This document shows, in pieces, positions 56,320 through 64,000 of a stretch of 64,000 nucleotides of DNA. The DNA lies in the NCBI GenBank assembly GCA_024704765.1, contig JAKMXF010000066.1:372001-436000 (forward strand). Reading direction: 5' to 3'. Below the pieces are notes generated by a model. The model saw only the letters and a program-made list of their open reading frames with translations, searched no databases and was not told the DNA's origin. A program made the translations under genes and the position numbers. This stretch comes from Oopsacas minuta. Lineage: Eukaryota; Porifera; Hexactinellida; Lyssacinosida; Leucopsacidae. Position 1 is the first letter of the stretch. Every line of letters begins with the position of its first letter.

Positions 56320-57693
56320 ATGGCTGATTTTCCTAGAAAATCAAATCGTTTGCAAATAAAGGCTAGAAACAAGAGAGCAGTAAATCGTGGATTAGAATAC
56401 AATTTCTCTACGGAACAAGATGAGGAAATAAGCAATGGACAGGATAGGATTATTGATAACTTTGAGCTGGACTCGATTATCAGGAAACCTACGAATAACT
56501 TTCTACGAGTACACAACAGCTATTGTACTTATGATTGTGGGAAATATGATGGTTATGATGAAGATTTTATTGATGATGGAGAATCCAATGGATATAGTAG
56601 TCAGGAAGATAGTACCAGCGATGAAATAGAAAATAGGAGATCAAGGATACTAAGATTTGATAGTAGTTCAGATGCAGAGATGGAACAGAGTGATTTCCAA
56701 TTCAATGATTCGAGCATACACACACAAACTGATTCAGATATTAGTTTATTAAGGACTCCTTGTAAGGATCTGGTACGTGGAGGCAAGAATGGATTGAAGC
56801 GTGAAAAAGCGCGATGTACCATATCTCATAGTGATGAAGATATTATGACTTCTGCAAGGAAACAGAAAATATCCGTATTGTCTTCCTCAACCGATTCTGA
56901 AATTGAAGCTACTTTAGATTCACCGTCTCTACGTACACCGTCAGTTAGAGCTATTAACTTACAGGCGAAAATGAGTAACAACCGTGAAGAAAAGTTTGCT
57001 AATTTCAAAGCTAATCGTCTTAAATCCAAGAGAGCAATAGAAGAGAAATCACCACCTGTATCTTCTATCGCAAACTTTGGTTTGATGGAGAAAACCCTGA
57101 GAGAAGAAGCTAGAGTGCTTCCTTCTGCTCATCAGAAATTATCCAGCATGTCACCGAATAGAGGTTTGATAGGGGATAATAGTGATTACAGCGGAGATGC
57201 TGATGAGTATGAAACAAGTTATATGGAAGCACTTAACCATACTAAACAAATGGTAGCAGAAGATGAACCAATACCCACCAGTTCAAAAATATTCAATGAG
57301 CCTACACAGCCTTTAGTATTTGAATTCTCTGATAATACTGCTTTTATTGAAGATACAGTTATGCCAGTAGAATCTCTCTCGATCAAGCAACAACTATTTT
57401 CCTGTTTTGATTCTAAGACGGATAATATTAAACCTAAGAAAATTTCTATTAACACAGCTACACAAATGGATAGTGAGTATGATATTGATAGTTACGAATA
57501 TCCAGCTATACTCTCTGCTTATGACATCACTATGGAGGAACTTATTGATTTCAGTCCTGTCGAATTAACAAATTCGATTTCTGATTATTCAAAGATTCCT
57601 ATAGATGTATGTGAGACAATTGGAATTCATAGCTCCAATGAATTGGGCTGCTCTAATCTGAAAACTTGTAAGAATTTATACGAGAACAAATAA
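56320..57693 (+). CDS. Uncharacterised acidic, serine-rich protein
   Basis: 457 residues from the ATG at 56320; the frame is open upstream to 56167 but without a better start. No domain recognised. It is mostly disordered, with repeated acidic serine clusters (DSSSDAEME, SSTDSEIE) that fit casein kinase 2 sites and SP/TP sites (LRTPC, SLRTPS). Basic patches in the first 40 residues and near 280 could be nuclear localisation signals. A C-terminal segment (about 380-450) is less disordered (SLSIKQQLFSCFD, ITMEELIDFSPVEL). A nuclear regulatory or chromatin role is a guess. Same strand, about 145 bp past SDHAF1. Confidence 0.6.
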   Translation: MADFPRKSNRLQIKARNKRAVNRGLEYNFSTEQDEEISNGQDRIIDNFELDSIIRKPTNNFLRVHNSYCTYDCGKYDGYDEDFIDDGESNGYSSQEDSTSDEIENRRSRILRFDSSSDAEMEQSDFQFNDSSIHTQTDSDISLLRTPCKDLVRGGKNGLKREKARCTISHSDEDIMTSARKQKISVLSSSTDSEIEATLDSPSLRTPSVRAINLQAKMSNNREEKFANFKANRLKSKRAIEEKSPPVSSIANFGLMEKTLREEARVLPSAHQKLSSMSPNRGLIGDNSDYSGDADEYETSYMEALNHTKQMVAEDEPIPTSSKIFNEPTQPLVFEFSDNTAFIEDTVMPVESLSIKQQLFSCFDSKTDNIKPKKISINTATQMDSEYDIDSYEYPAILSAYDITMEELIDFSPVELTNSISDYSKIPIDVCETIGIHSSNELGCSNLKTCKNLYENK

Positions 57694-57982
57694 ATTACGT
57701 AAATGAACTTTCCCTATTGTCAATTATTTTCAGGTGCTGTTTTCGGGATTCAAAATTGTGAATTTTCTTCCTACGATTCAGTATTGATCTGTTCACGCAT
57801 ATTTTGGCAACATTTTCGAAAGATACCAGAGTCTAGGATGCTATTTTGAATCATATTCCCCACTTAAGTTCTACCGTGTCACGTGATTTAGTTGTTTTAT
57901 TATTAGCTTATAATAATACAGAAATACTTATGTACAATAGTTAATCTATCATGAGTTAGTTTGCATATTTAATAAACTGGCC
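57694..57982. other. Convergent intergenic spacer
   Basis: Contains the AATAAA of SECISBP2 on the minus strand (57897-57902), about 80 bp after its stop. No gene seen. Confidence 0.5.
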
Positions 57983-59767
57983 TTATTGATCGTATTGACT
58001 GTACTGATAAGCTGGATAGTAATAATGTTGGTAAACAGGTTGGTATGGGGGGTAACCATAAGGGTGCATGTAAGGAGATTGGTAGGGATCTGGGTAGGAG
58101 CATTCTGGAGGGAAAAAATTCTTTGGGACGAATTCTTCTATTTTTACATCTTTATCTTCAAACTTTTTCAATTGAAGTGTATTTGATGAGTTTTTGTCCA
58201 TTTTCTTTCTACTTGAATTTGAATTTTGATCAGATTCTGCTTCTTTATCATGTTCATCTCTACTCGTTTCAGACTTGATAGAAATATCCAATAAGTCATT
58301 TCTTTTCTCTCTTACAGTATCAGAGTATTCCTGCTCCTTCACTACAACCAATGCTATCAAATCCTTGTATATACCTTGCCTACCATCATAGTTTAGTATA
58401 CCAACTATACTAACAATAGTTTTATGCTTACACACACTGAAACTTAGTGTACGTTTTGTTAGCGCGAATATTACCTGTACATTTTGTGATCTACATAGAC
58501 TACATATTGTAGTTATCTGGTGCTCTAATCCACCGATAGCTCGGCTCCTCTCTAGGTCACGTGCTATTACGACACACTTTAAGTTTTGAACACGAAGATG
58601 TTTTGTAACCTCATGGAATCCGAACACGAGCCTTTTCCTTCCTTTAGATTTTATCCTATTCATATCGTGTTGTCTTGCTTGAAGCTTCATCAGTTCATAC
58701 AGTAACTTAGTTGATAGCTCATCGATTTCTTTGTCAGGCATTTGGTAGCAATACTCGCGGAATTTTTTCGTGTGTAATCCAGGCAATCCCTCTCCAATGA
58801 AACTAACTTGAAAAGTTTCAATTTCCACTTTAGCTATTTCAGGTTTTGATTCGATTTCTTCTTTCTCATCTATATCTTCAGGGATAACTGTATCTGTTTC
58901 TTCAACTTTCACCTGAATTTTCACCTCTTCAATACTTGCATTTTGTGATACACTGCTATCACATGCATCAGTACATTCAATAGCTTCATGCTCAATCAAA
59001 TCAGAATCCACGAATGTTACTGTTATTTCTGGAATTGGCTTTTCTGTTGAAAAATCAATTGATTTATTCGTATCATCTATACTCGATTGTTTCCTCAAAT
59101 CTTTCTGCAGTTTTATTAATCTACGTTCTTCTAACACAAGCCTTTTTAGTTTGGTGGGTTTCTTTATCTTGGGAGTGACACGTTCCTTTCCTCTTCTTAC
59201 CAGAGGTGCAGTTGAATCCAGGACGTTTCTTGGTGTAATCGTATTTTTGGATTTTTTGTGTGTTTGCGAGCGAACAGTTACCCCAGTTGATATCTTTGTT
59301 TTGCTCGCATCTATATTCTTAGGAACTTCTCGGAATATATCACTCAAATTGAGTGACATTTCATTGACAGACCTGAGATAGTGAGATTCTGGCTTTTTCT
59401 TCTTTGATTTTTTCGTTTTCTTTGGTTTCTCTTTCTGAGGCAGCACGATTATACCTGGTATCTTCGTTGTTCCGATCTCACTTTTATCTTTTTGAATATA
59501 TTTCATTTGGTCTGTGTTATTATTAGCTAATTTGGGATATGTATTTTCTTTATTTCTTGTTTGATCTGGTTTATAATTCTGCAAACTCCTGACATTAAAA
59601 TCTCCCGAGAAGTCTTTACCAATCGGTTTGTTTGGTTTTGCCATTGGATGGGTTATTCTTTTTTGGAACGGCTTCCTGGGGACATAAGGATCGATAGGTG
59701 GAGGTTTGTCTTGCAATTTCTTTTGCTTGGGTTTAGCTACAACAGTCCATTCCTCGTTTGAAGCCAT
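57983..59767 (-). CDS. SECISBP2: SECIS-binding protein 2, intronless
   Basis: 594 residues from the ATG at 59767 (an upstream in-frame TTG is not used). The protein binds SECIS elements in the 3' UTR of selenoprotein mRNAs and recruits EFSEC for Sec insertion at UGA. The N-terminal half is Lys-rich and disordered, with KKKKPESHYLRSV resembling the Sec-incorporation region. The RNA-binding L7Ae-type domain (about 380-480) carries KRLVFGFHEVTKHL, LERSRAIGGLEHQ and LTKRTLSFSV. The C-terminus is Tyr/Pro/Gln-rich. Its presence implies the organism makes selenoproteins. SECISBP2L is the alternative; the split is vertebrate, so either name is only approximate. Single exon. Confidence 0.88.
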   Translation of the reverse strand: MASNEEWTVVAKPKQKKLQDKPPPIDPYVPRKPFQKRITHPMAKPNKPIGKDFSGDFNVRSLQNYKPDQTRNKENTYPKLANNNTDQMKYIQKDKSEIGTTKIPGIIVLPQKEKPKKTKKSKKKKPESHYLRSVNEMSLNLSDIFREVPKNIDASKTKISTGVTVRSQTHKKSKNTITPRNVLDSTAPLVRRGKERVTPKIKKPTKLKRLVLEERRLIKLQKDLRKQSSIDDTNKSIDFSTEKPIPEITVTFVDSDLIEHEAIECTDACDSSVSQNASIEEVKIQVKVEETDTVIPEDIDEKEEIESKPEIAKVEIETFQVSFIGEGLPGLHTKKFREYCYQMPDKEIDELSTKLLYELMKLQARQHDMNRIKSKGRKRLVFGFHEVTKHLRVQNLKCVVIARDLERSRAIGGLEHQITTICSLCRSQNVQVIFALTKRTLSFSVCKHKTIVSIVGILNYDGRQGIYKDLIALVVVKEQEYSDTVREKRNDLLDISIKSETSRDEHDKEAESDQNSNSSRKKMDKNSSNTLQLKKFEDKDVKIEEFVPKNFFPPECSYPDPYQSPYMHPYGYPPYQPVYQHYYYPAYQYSQYDQ

Positions 59768-60557
59768 GATTAGGTTAGACAATTACCATATAGTGAATTG
59801 AGTCAATTGAATGGCTAGCTATTGCCTATTGGTTCCTTTTAAAGCAATTTAATCATTCGTATTAATTTCATTATCTTATCTCCATGGCAATTGAATAGAG
59901 AATACTTGGGTGTAAATACACATGAGACATTAGATAGCAATGTAGGACCAAAATTACGAATTAAATCAACATCTGCAATCTATTTAGAATTTCATATTCC
60001 GTACCTGTATAGTTATGACCGTGAGATCTTTAATCCATTTTCCTTCCTAATTAATTATTTACAACTTCATTTAGTGACGATTTTCTACTTTACAGTTAAG
60101 CTTGCAGCGAATAAATGCTAAGATTATGTATGTATTTTCAGTAGAGCCCAGAATTTGTTAAATATTTTATTTACTCTATTTTCTAAATCGTAATTTTAAG
60201 TGCTAACATGGTAAATTTCAATGTTCTACGTTTGTGAACAAAAATTGATTAACAATTATTCTTTATGTTGTTTCTTATATACATAGTTAACAGATGGATA
60301 AGTTGTGTATATGTGTTCAATATATTATCTGAATATGATATGTTTTCGCCATAGCATTCTATAGTTTTCACATCGAACTAATGCCAAATCACGAGGATTT
60401 ATAGACACAGCCTTTAAAGGCTAAATTAGGTATCTATGCGAGTTGAGACATAGATATCAAATTTAGCTTGTATGCACTGCCAAGACATTCTTATAAGTGG
60501 ATTAAAGATCACTTCCTATAGAATAGAACCATACCAAAAAATTTGAAATTCTCAAGT
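59768..60557. other. Intergenic, no gene seen
   Basis: Divergent spacer between SECISBP2 and the first 3CxxC gene. Short open frames lack good starts or family similarity. Confidence 0.45.
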
Positions 60558-61016
60558 ATGGATCCTAACTACCTACTTCTTCCTAATGAACATCAAGATT
60601 GTATGCTTATACCACACTTAGAATTTGTAAATAGGGCATTTGACTGGTCTCATAGGGATAAATCACCTGGTCGCTTTTTTGGGAGATTTCAATGTGACTG
60701 TGGTAATAAATGGGTAAGCGGTTGGACATGGTCAGGTAGAGGCCAGAAATGTCATATGTGTACTGATGAATATGGATGGAACGAAGTAGAATACACAAAG
60801 CCTTATGATGTAGAACCTCGAATGAGGCGTCCAATACGCCCACGATCACCCCCAAGATCCCCTCAACCAAGATCCCCTCAACCAAGATGGCCTCATGACT
60901 ATGAAAATTGCGAATATTGTGCTGAGCTATCTGGTTTCATCCGAAGAATACCGACACAGTCCGAGTGTGAGAAAGTGAGGTCTGGTGATCCATATTCACG
61001 TGCTTATATAGTTTAA
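60558..61016 (+). CDS. 3CxxC-type zinc-finger protein A
   Basis: 152 residues from the ATG at 60558. The core (about 30-85) is a 3CxxC zinc-binding domain as in ZAR1 and RTP proteins: GRFFGRFQCDCGNKW, WTWSGRGQKC, CTDEYGWNEVEYT, then CEYCAEL and a terminal Cys. The first metal pair reads Cys-Asp-Cys, one residue shorter than the CxxC of the two neighbours. A Pro/Arg-rich linker with imperfect PRSPQPRSPQPR repeats precedes the last pair. ZAR1 proteins bind maternal mRNA and RTP proteins help receptor trafficking; which applies here is unknown. First of three tandem paralogues. Confidence 0.8.
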   Translation: MDPNYLLLPNEHQDCMLIPHLEFVNRAFDWSHRDKSPGRFFGRFQCDCGNKWVSGWTWSGRGQKCHMCTDEYGWNEVEYTKPYDVEPRMRRPIRPRSPPRSPQPRSPQPRWPHDYENCEYCAELSGFIRRIPTQSECEKVRSGDPYSRAYIV

Positions 61017-61372
61017 CTAACTGAGTGTATTAGTTTCTTATGTATTTAAACTTGTATATTTGCTAGAGCCTGATTGAAGTACATATCCAAGTGATATATA
61101 TATAATTTTGTAGTTATTGTGCGCCTTTGTATTATCATAACCTTCAAACCTTAGCAAGATCGCACAAATCAAGATGGTTAATATCTAGTACAATATCAGT
61201 GTAGTGTATGCTGTCAATTTCTTATACTATTCTCGCTTCCTACTATTTGGGGGAGGAGCGATTTCTAAGATAATTATTGTAGCAAAAATTATATGCGGGA
61301 TGCGAATATACTATCCTGATCTGTGTCAGAACTTCTGATATTTTATGATAATTTAGTAGTAAACAGCACATA

Positions 61373-61858
61373 ATGGACGATGAATCCACTGAAATGAGTG
61401 ATAGCTCAGAAGATCATGATCATGATTATTGTTTATTCGTGCCATACATGGAAATACACAATGTAGAGTTCGACTGGTGGCATAAAGACCGAGATCCATG
61501 TCGATTTTTCGGGCGATTTCAATGTGATGAATGTCCAAATAAATGGACAAGCGCGTGGACCTGGCTAGGAAGAGGTCATAAATGTAGAGAATGTGTTTAT
61601 GCGTTTGGTTGGCATTCAGTCGAATACACTTTGCCATATGAAGTAGAACCTCGGATGAGGAATCCACCTCCTCGTCTGTATGGACCAATTGGACCACGAA
61701 GAAATCAAAATCATTTAGACTATAAGAATTGTGAGTTTTGTGCTGAAATATGCGGCTCCACGACAAAAATACCGAAAGACAGAAAATGCAACTATGTGAA
61801 TCCTGGCAACCCGTTCAGTAGGGCTTATCGACAACGAAGACGTAAGCATTACTCATAA
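61373..61858 (+). CDS. 3CxxC-type zinc-finger protein B
   Basis: 161 residues. Same core as A: CRFFGRFQCDECPNKW, WTWLGRGHKCRECV, FGWHSVEYTLPYEVEP, then CEFCAEICG, with canonical CxxC spacing in the first pair. The N-terminus is acidic (DDESTEMSDSSEDHDHD). Intronless, 356 bp after A. Tandem duplication in the lineage is the simplest origin. Confidence 0.8.
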   Translation: MDDESTEMSDSSEDHDHDYCLFVPYMEIHNVEFDWWHKDRDPCRFFGRFQCDECPNKWTSAWTWLGRGHKCRECVYAFGWHSVEYTLPYEVEPRMRNPPPRLYGPIGPRRNQNHLDYKNCEFCAEICGSTTKIPKDRKCNYVNPGNPFSRAYRQRRRKHYS

Positions 61859-62396
61859 GAACACTCTCATTGAGTATCTAATGACTCTATAAGCTCAATA
61901 TAATCGCTATCTTCCTCTAATTCTATTTTACTAACTATCACTTTTCCTTTTTGAATTTTATCTCACTTTTTTTATTTTTCGAATTTTATCTCAATTATAC
62001 TCTCAATATCCCTTTTGTTACTGCCATAGGCATGTCTCTGTATTAGTGAAGTTCGTGTAATGTTCTTTACTTTCAAGTGATGCGACTTCCCCTATTTAAT
62101 TAGCTGCCTTAGCCAATCCCATCGAAATACTATACTACATCTACAATTTCAGTGAAACATTATACGTATTTTATAAGATACACCCCCTATCAATTCGTCT
62201 CTTCAGTAATATTTCCGATCTATATAATTGGCTCTTAAGTTCATTAGTTTAAACTATAAGCATGAACTCATAAGCTAGATCACCTCAAATATGAACTCAA
62301 TATTAGTGAACTAAGGCACATAAAAGGAGTAATTACCGTTAAATTTACTATAATTATAATTTCAAATAATAGCACAACAACAACAACAACAACATC
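61859..62396. other. Intergenic spacer between 3CxxC genes B and C
   Basis: No gene seen. A (CAA)n tract directly precedes the start codon of gene C (62371-62391). Confidence 0.5.
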
Positions 62397-62834
62397 ATGG
62401 CTCAGAGATACAATTCATTCACCCTTCATGCCCATTGCAAACATGTACCACACTTGAATGCTCAGGGAGAAACTTTCGATTGGTCTCATAAGCCGAAGCC
62501 ACCAGGTAGATTTTTCGGGAGATTTAAATGCGATACCTGCACACATGAGTGGGCTAGTGCTTGGACCTGGCTAGGTAGAGGTCAGAAGTGCAGAAATTGT
62601 ACTGATACTTTTGGTTGGCAGGCGGTAGCGTACACCATCCCCTACGAGGTAGACCCGCTAATGAGACGACCTCCCGGACCACGAGTTCATCGCAAAAAGC
62701 CAGATCACTACTACCAAAACTGTGAGTACTGTGCTGAACTGTGTGGCTCTCCTAGGAGGAAACCTTCTCACCATGCGTGTGGGAAAGGGAGATCTGGAGA
62801 TGTAGAGTTCCCAAGACCTTTCGGACGTAATTAG
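62397..62834 (+). CDS. 3CxxC-type zinc-finger protein C
   Basis: 145 residues from an ATG preceded by an ACAACAACAACA leader. Core motifs GRFFGRFKCDTCTHEW, WTWLGRGQKCRNCT, FGWQAVAYTIPYEVDP and CEYCAELCG give three CxxC pairs plus His/Cys near the end. Closest to B in sequence. Least acidic N-terminus of the three. Likely RNA- or protein-binding through the zinc domain. Confidence 0.82.
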   Translation: MAQRYNSFTLHAHCKHVPHLNAQGETFDWSHKPKPPGRFFGRFKCDTCTHEWASAWTWLGRGQKCRNCTDTFGWQAVAYTIPYEVDPLMRRPPGPRVHRKKPDHYYQNCEYCAELCGSPRRKPSHHACGKGRSGDVEFPRPFGRN

Positions 62835-63169
62835 GCTACTAAGTGTTTCTAACTCACTCTCTTTTCTATCTAATATCTTGTTTCTTATAGTTACTAAGTG
62901 TTATGCTATTCTCTTGTTCAACGTGAATGAACTTTCTTTTACCTTTCAGCGTATATTAATGAATAACTTAGTTATTTGTATATACAATTTGAGTATAGAT
63001 TGTCAAATTTATTGACAGCTCTGATAAGATTACTGATAATAGTTGGGATACAAAAATATGATAGTAATTATTATTAATTAATGAGTTCTCTAAATGTGTA
63101 AGTTTTGTAATGTATATTGTGTCTGAACCACCTGATTCTTGTAAGTGAAAGCTGTAATAAATATAACTT
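62835..63169. other. Convergent intergenic spacer
   Basis: Between 3CxxC gene C and CFAP141 on the opposite strand. No gene seen. Confidence 0.5.
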
Positions 63170-63595
63170 TCATATTCTCTCAGTATACAGCTCTATCCCC
63201 ATGCTAGATAATTCTTTCTGTATATGCTTGCCTTCTTCTTCAAATAGTTTCCTTAATCTTTCCTTACGGTCTCGTATCAGTACTTGATTTGCGATACTAA
63301 CTTCTCCATCCATTTGTTTCTGTTTTCTTAACATAGTCCTCTCTCTGCATTTACTTTCTCTGTCGTTTGTCCATTTAGATAGAAGTTCTTTCCTTTCTCT
63401 CTCGTGTTTCTGTTGCTCAAAAGCCAACAGTTCTTTCTCCTTCATAGCCCGTTCATATGTCTTATGTGTGTTTATTATAGGGCTAGCTGGAGGTTTAGAT
63501 TTATCATAGATGTAGTTGCTTGAAAATTCGGTCATTAACGTAGGTTTCTTCAGTGATTTCATCATACCTATTCTTTCCTGGAATGTTTTGAACAT
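63170..63595 (-). CDS. CFAP141: Cilia- and flagella-associated protein 141
   Basis: 141 residues from the ATG at 63595, intronless. Almost entirely helical and Lys/Glu-rich. The C-terminal segment LRKLFEEEGKHIQKELSSMG, followed by IELYTERI, aligns with the end of human CFAP141 (LFEKEHQQYQQELNQMG, then AFYVERF), and this end is the most conserved part of the family. CFAP141 is a microtubule inner protein of axonemal doublets. The protein is about 40 residues longer than human. Assignment rests on the C-terminal 30 residues. Confidence 0.75.
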   Translation of the reverse strand: MFKTFQERIGMMKSLKKPTLMTEFSSNYIYDKSKPPASPIINTHKTYERAMKEKELLAFEQQKHERERKELLSKWTNDRESKCRERTMLRKQKQMDGEVSIANQVLIRDRKERLRKLFEEEGKHIQKELSSMGIELYTERI

Positions 63596-64000
63596 TTCTT
63601 ATATGCAATTTGTAATAAAGTTATGGATAGATGCCTAATTGACTGCTCTTTGTAAGCGCCTTCTGTAATTAACTAATGATTCTCGGAAAGACGAGTAAAT
63701 TGTTTGCGAATGAGTATTTTTGCTATATTTATAGTTACCAAATGAACTCTATTTCCTCTATGATTTGATTTGTGTCCGTCTGCTAGAGCCAGCTAGGCTA
63801 AGTCACGTCTTACTCAATTATGTCCCAAATTAGCTACTAAATCATTTCTCTAATATTCATCAACTTTATATGTGTTAATTAGTTTAAAAACTTAAGTAAT
63901 ATGATTAAGTTTCTGATTTAAGGGTATTATTATTGGAATTAAAGTTATAAATGTGCTTTCTATGCATTAATTTGTGTTACATTTTATTATTTGTAAAATA
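63596..64000. other. Intergenic to window end
   Basis: Presumed 5' region of CFAP141. No gene or repeat recognised. Confidence 0.45.

Noticed and set aside
59891-60121. 76-residue frame upstream of the 3CxxC genes
   Set aside because: No ATG at the start and no recognisable features; expected by chance in this base composition.

Overview
The window is eukaryotic nuclear DNA from a compact, AT-rich animal genome. Introns are short with GT-AG borders (one needs a GC donor), a eukaryotic tRNA-Asp is present, and the genes are typical of animals: NBR1, POLH, NCBP2, PIGA, SLC30A5, PARP4, IARS2, RARS1, ALKBH7, SDHAF1, SECISBP2 and CFAP141. Close gene spacing, genes nested in introns, many short inverted-repeat elements and a divergent gene complement suggest an early-branching animal. 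A demosponge such as Amphimedon is my best guess, but this is inference and unverified.

Layout. 1-3.9 kb: two coiled-coil/ubiquitin-like repeat genes (the first cut by the window edge) plus degraded copies. 4.6-9 kb: a four-exon NBR1 autophagy receptor. 9.5-14.5 kb: intronless POLH, an intronless TRM9-type methyltransferase and NCBP2. 14.7-20.4 kb: PIGA, whose introns hold three antisense genes, a tRNA-Asp gene and mobile-element remnants. 20.9-23.5 kb: SLC30A5 (ZnT5). 24-43 kb: the vault locus. 43.6-44.6 kb: an unrecognised coiled-coil gene. 45-55.7 kb: IARS2 in about 24 exons, with intronless RARS1, antisense ALKBH7 and a small membrane ORF inside its introns. 55.9-60 kb: SDHAF1, an unknown acidic protein and SECISBP2. 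60.5-62.9 kb: three tandem 3CxxC zinc-finger genes. 63.2-63.6 kb: CFAP141.

The outstanding region is 23,963-42,999 on the minus strand. A complete PARP4 (vault PARP) gene ends in the C-terminal domain homologous to the human region that binds the major vault protein (INT domain). Directly downstream, in the same orientation and only 0.2-0.45 kb apart, lie four more long single exons that each end in an INT domain. Three begin with a shared helical segment and a fragment of actin (about residues 8-72), followed by unrelated low-complexity middles. The fourth carries about 35 RNA polymerase II CTD heptads. All four open at phase-0 splice acceptors, as PARP4's own last exon does, and at least two lack a usable start codon. 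They are therefore either alternative terminal exons of PARP4 or vault-cargo genes with hidden 5' exons. Either way this looks like a locus that diversifies what is brought to the vault particle.

Intronless genes inside introns (RARS1, ALKBH7 and others) and at least four families of short inverted-repeat elements point to repeated retroposition and transposition.
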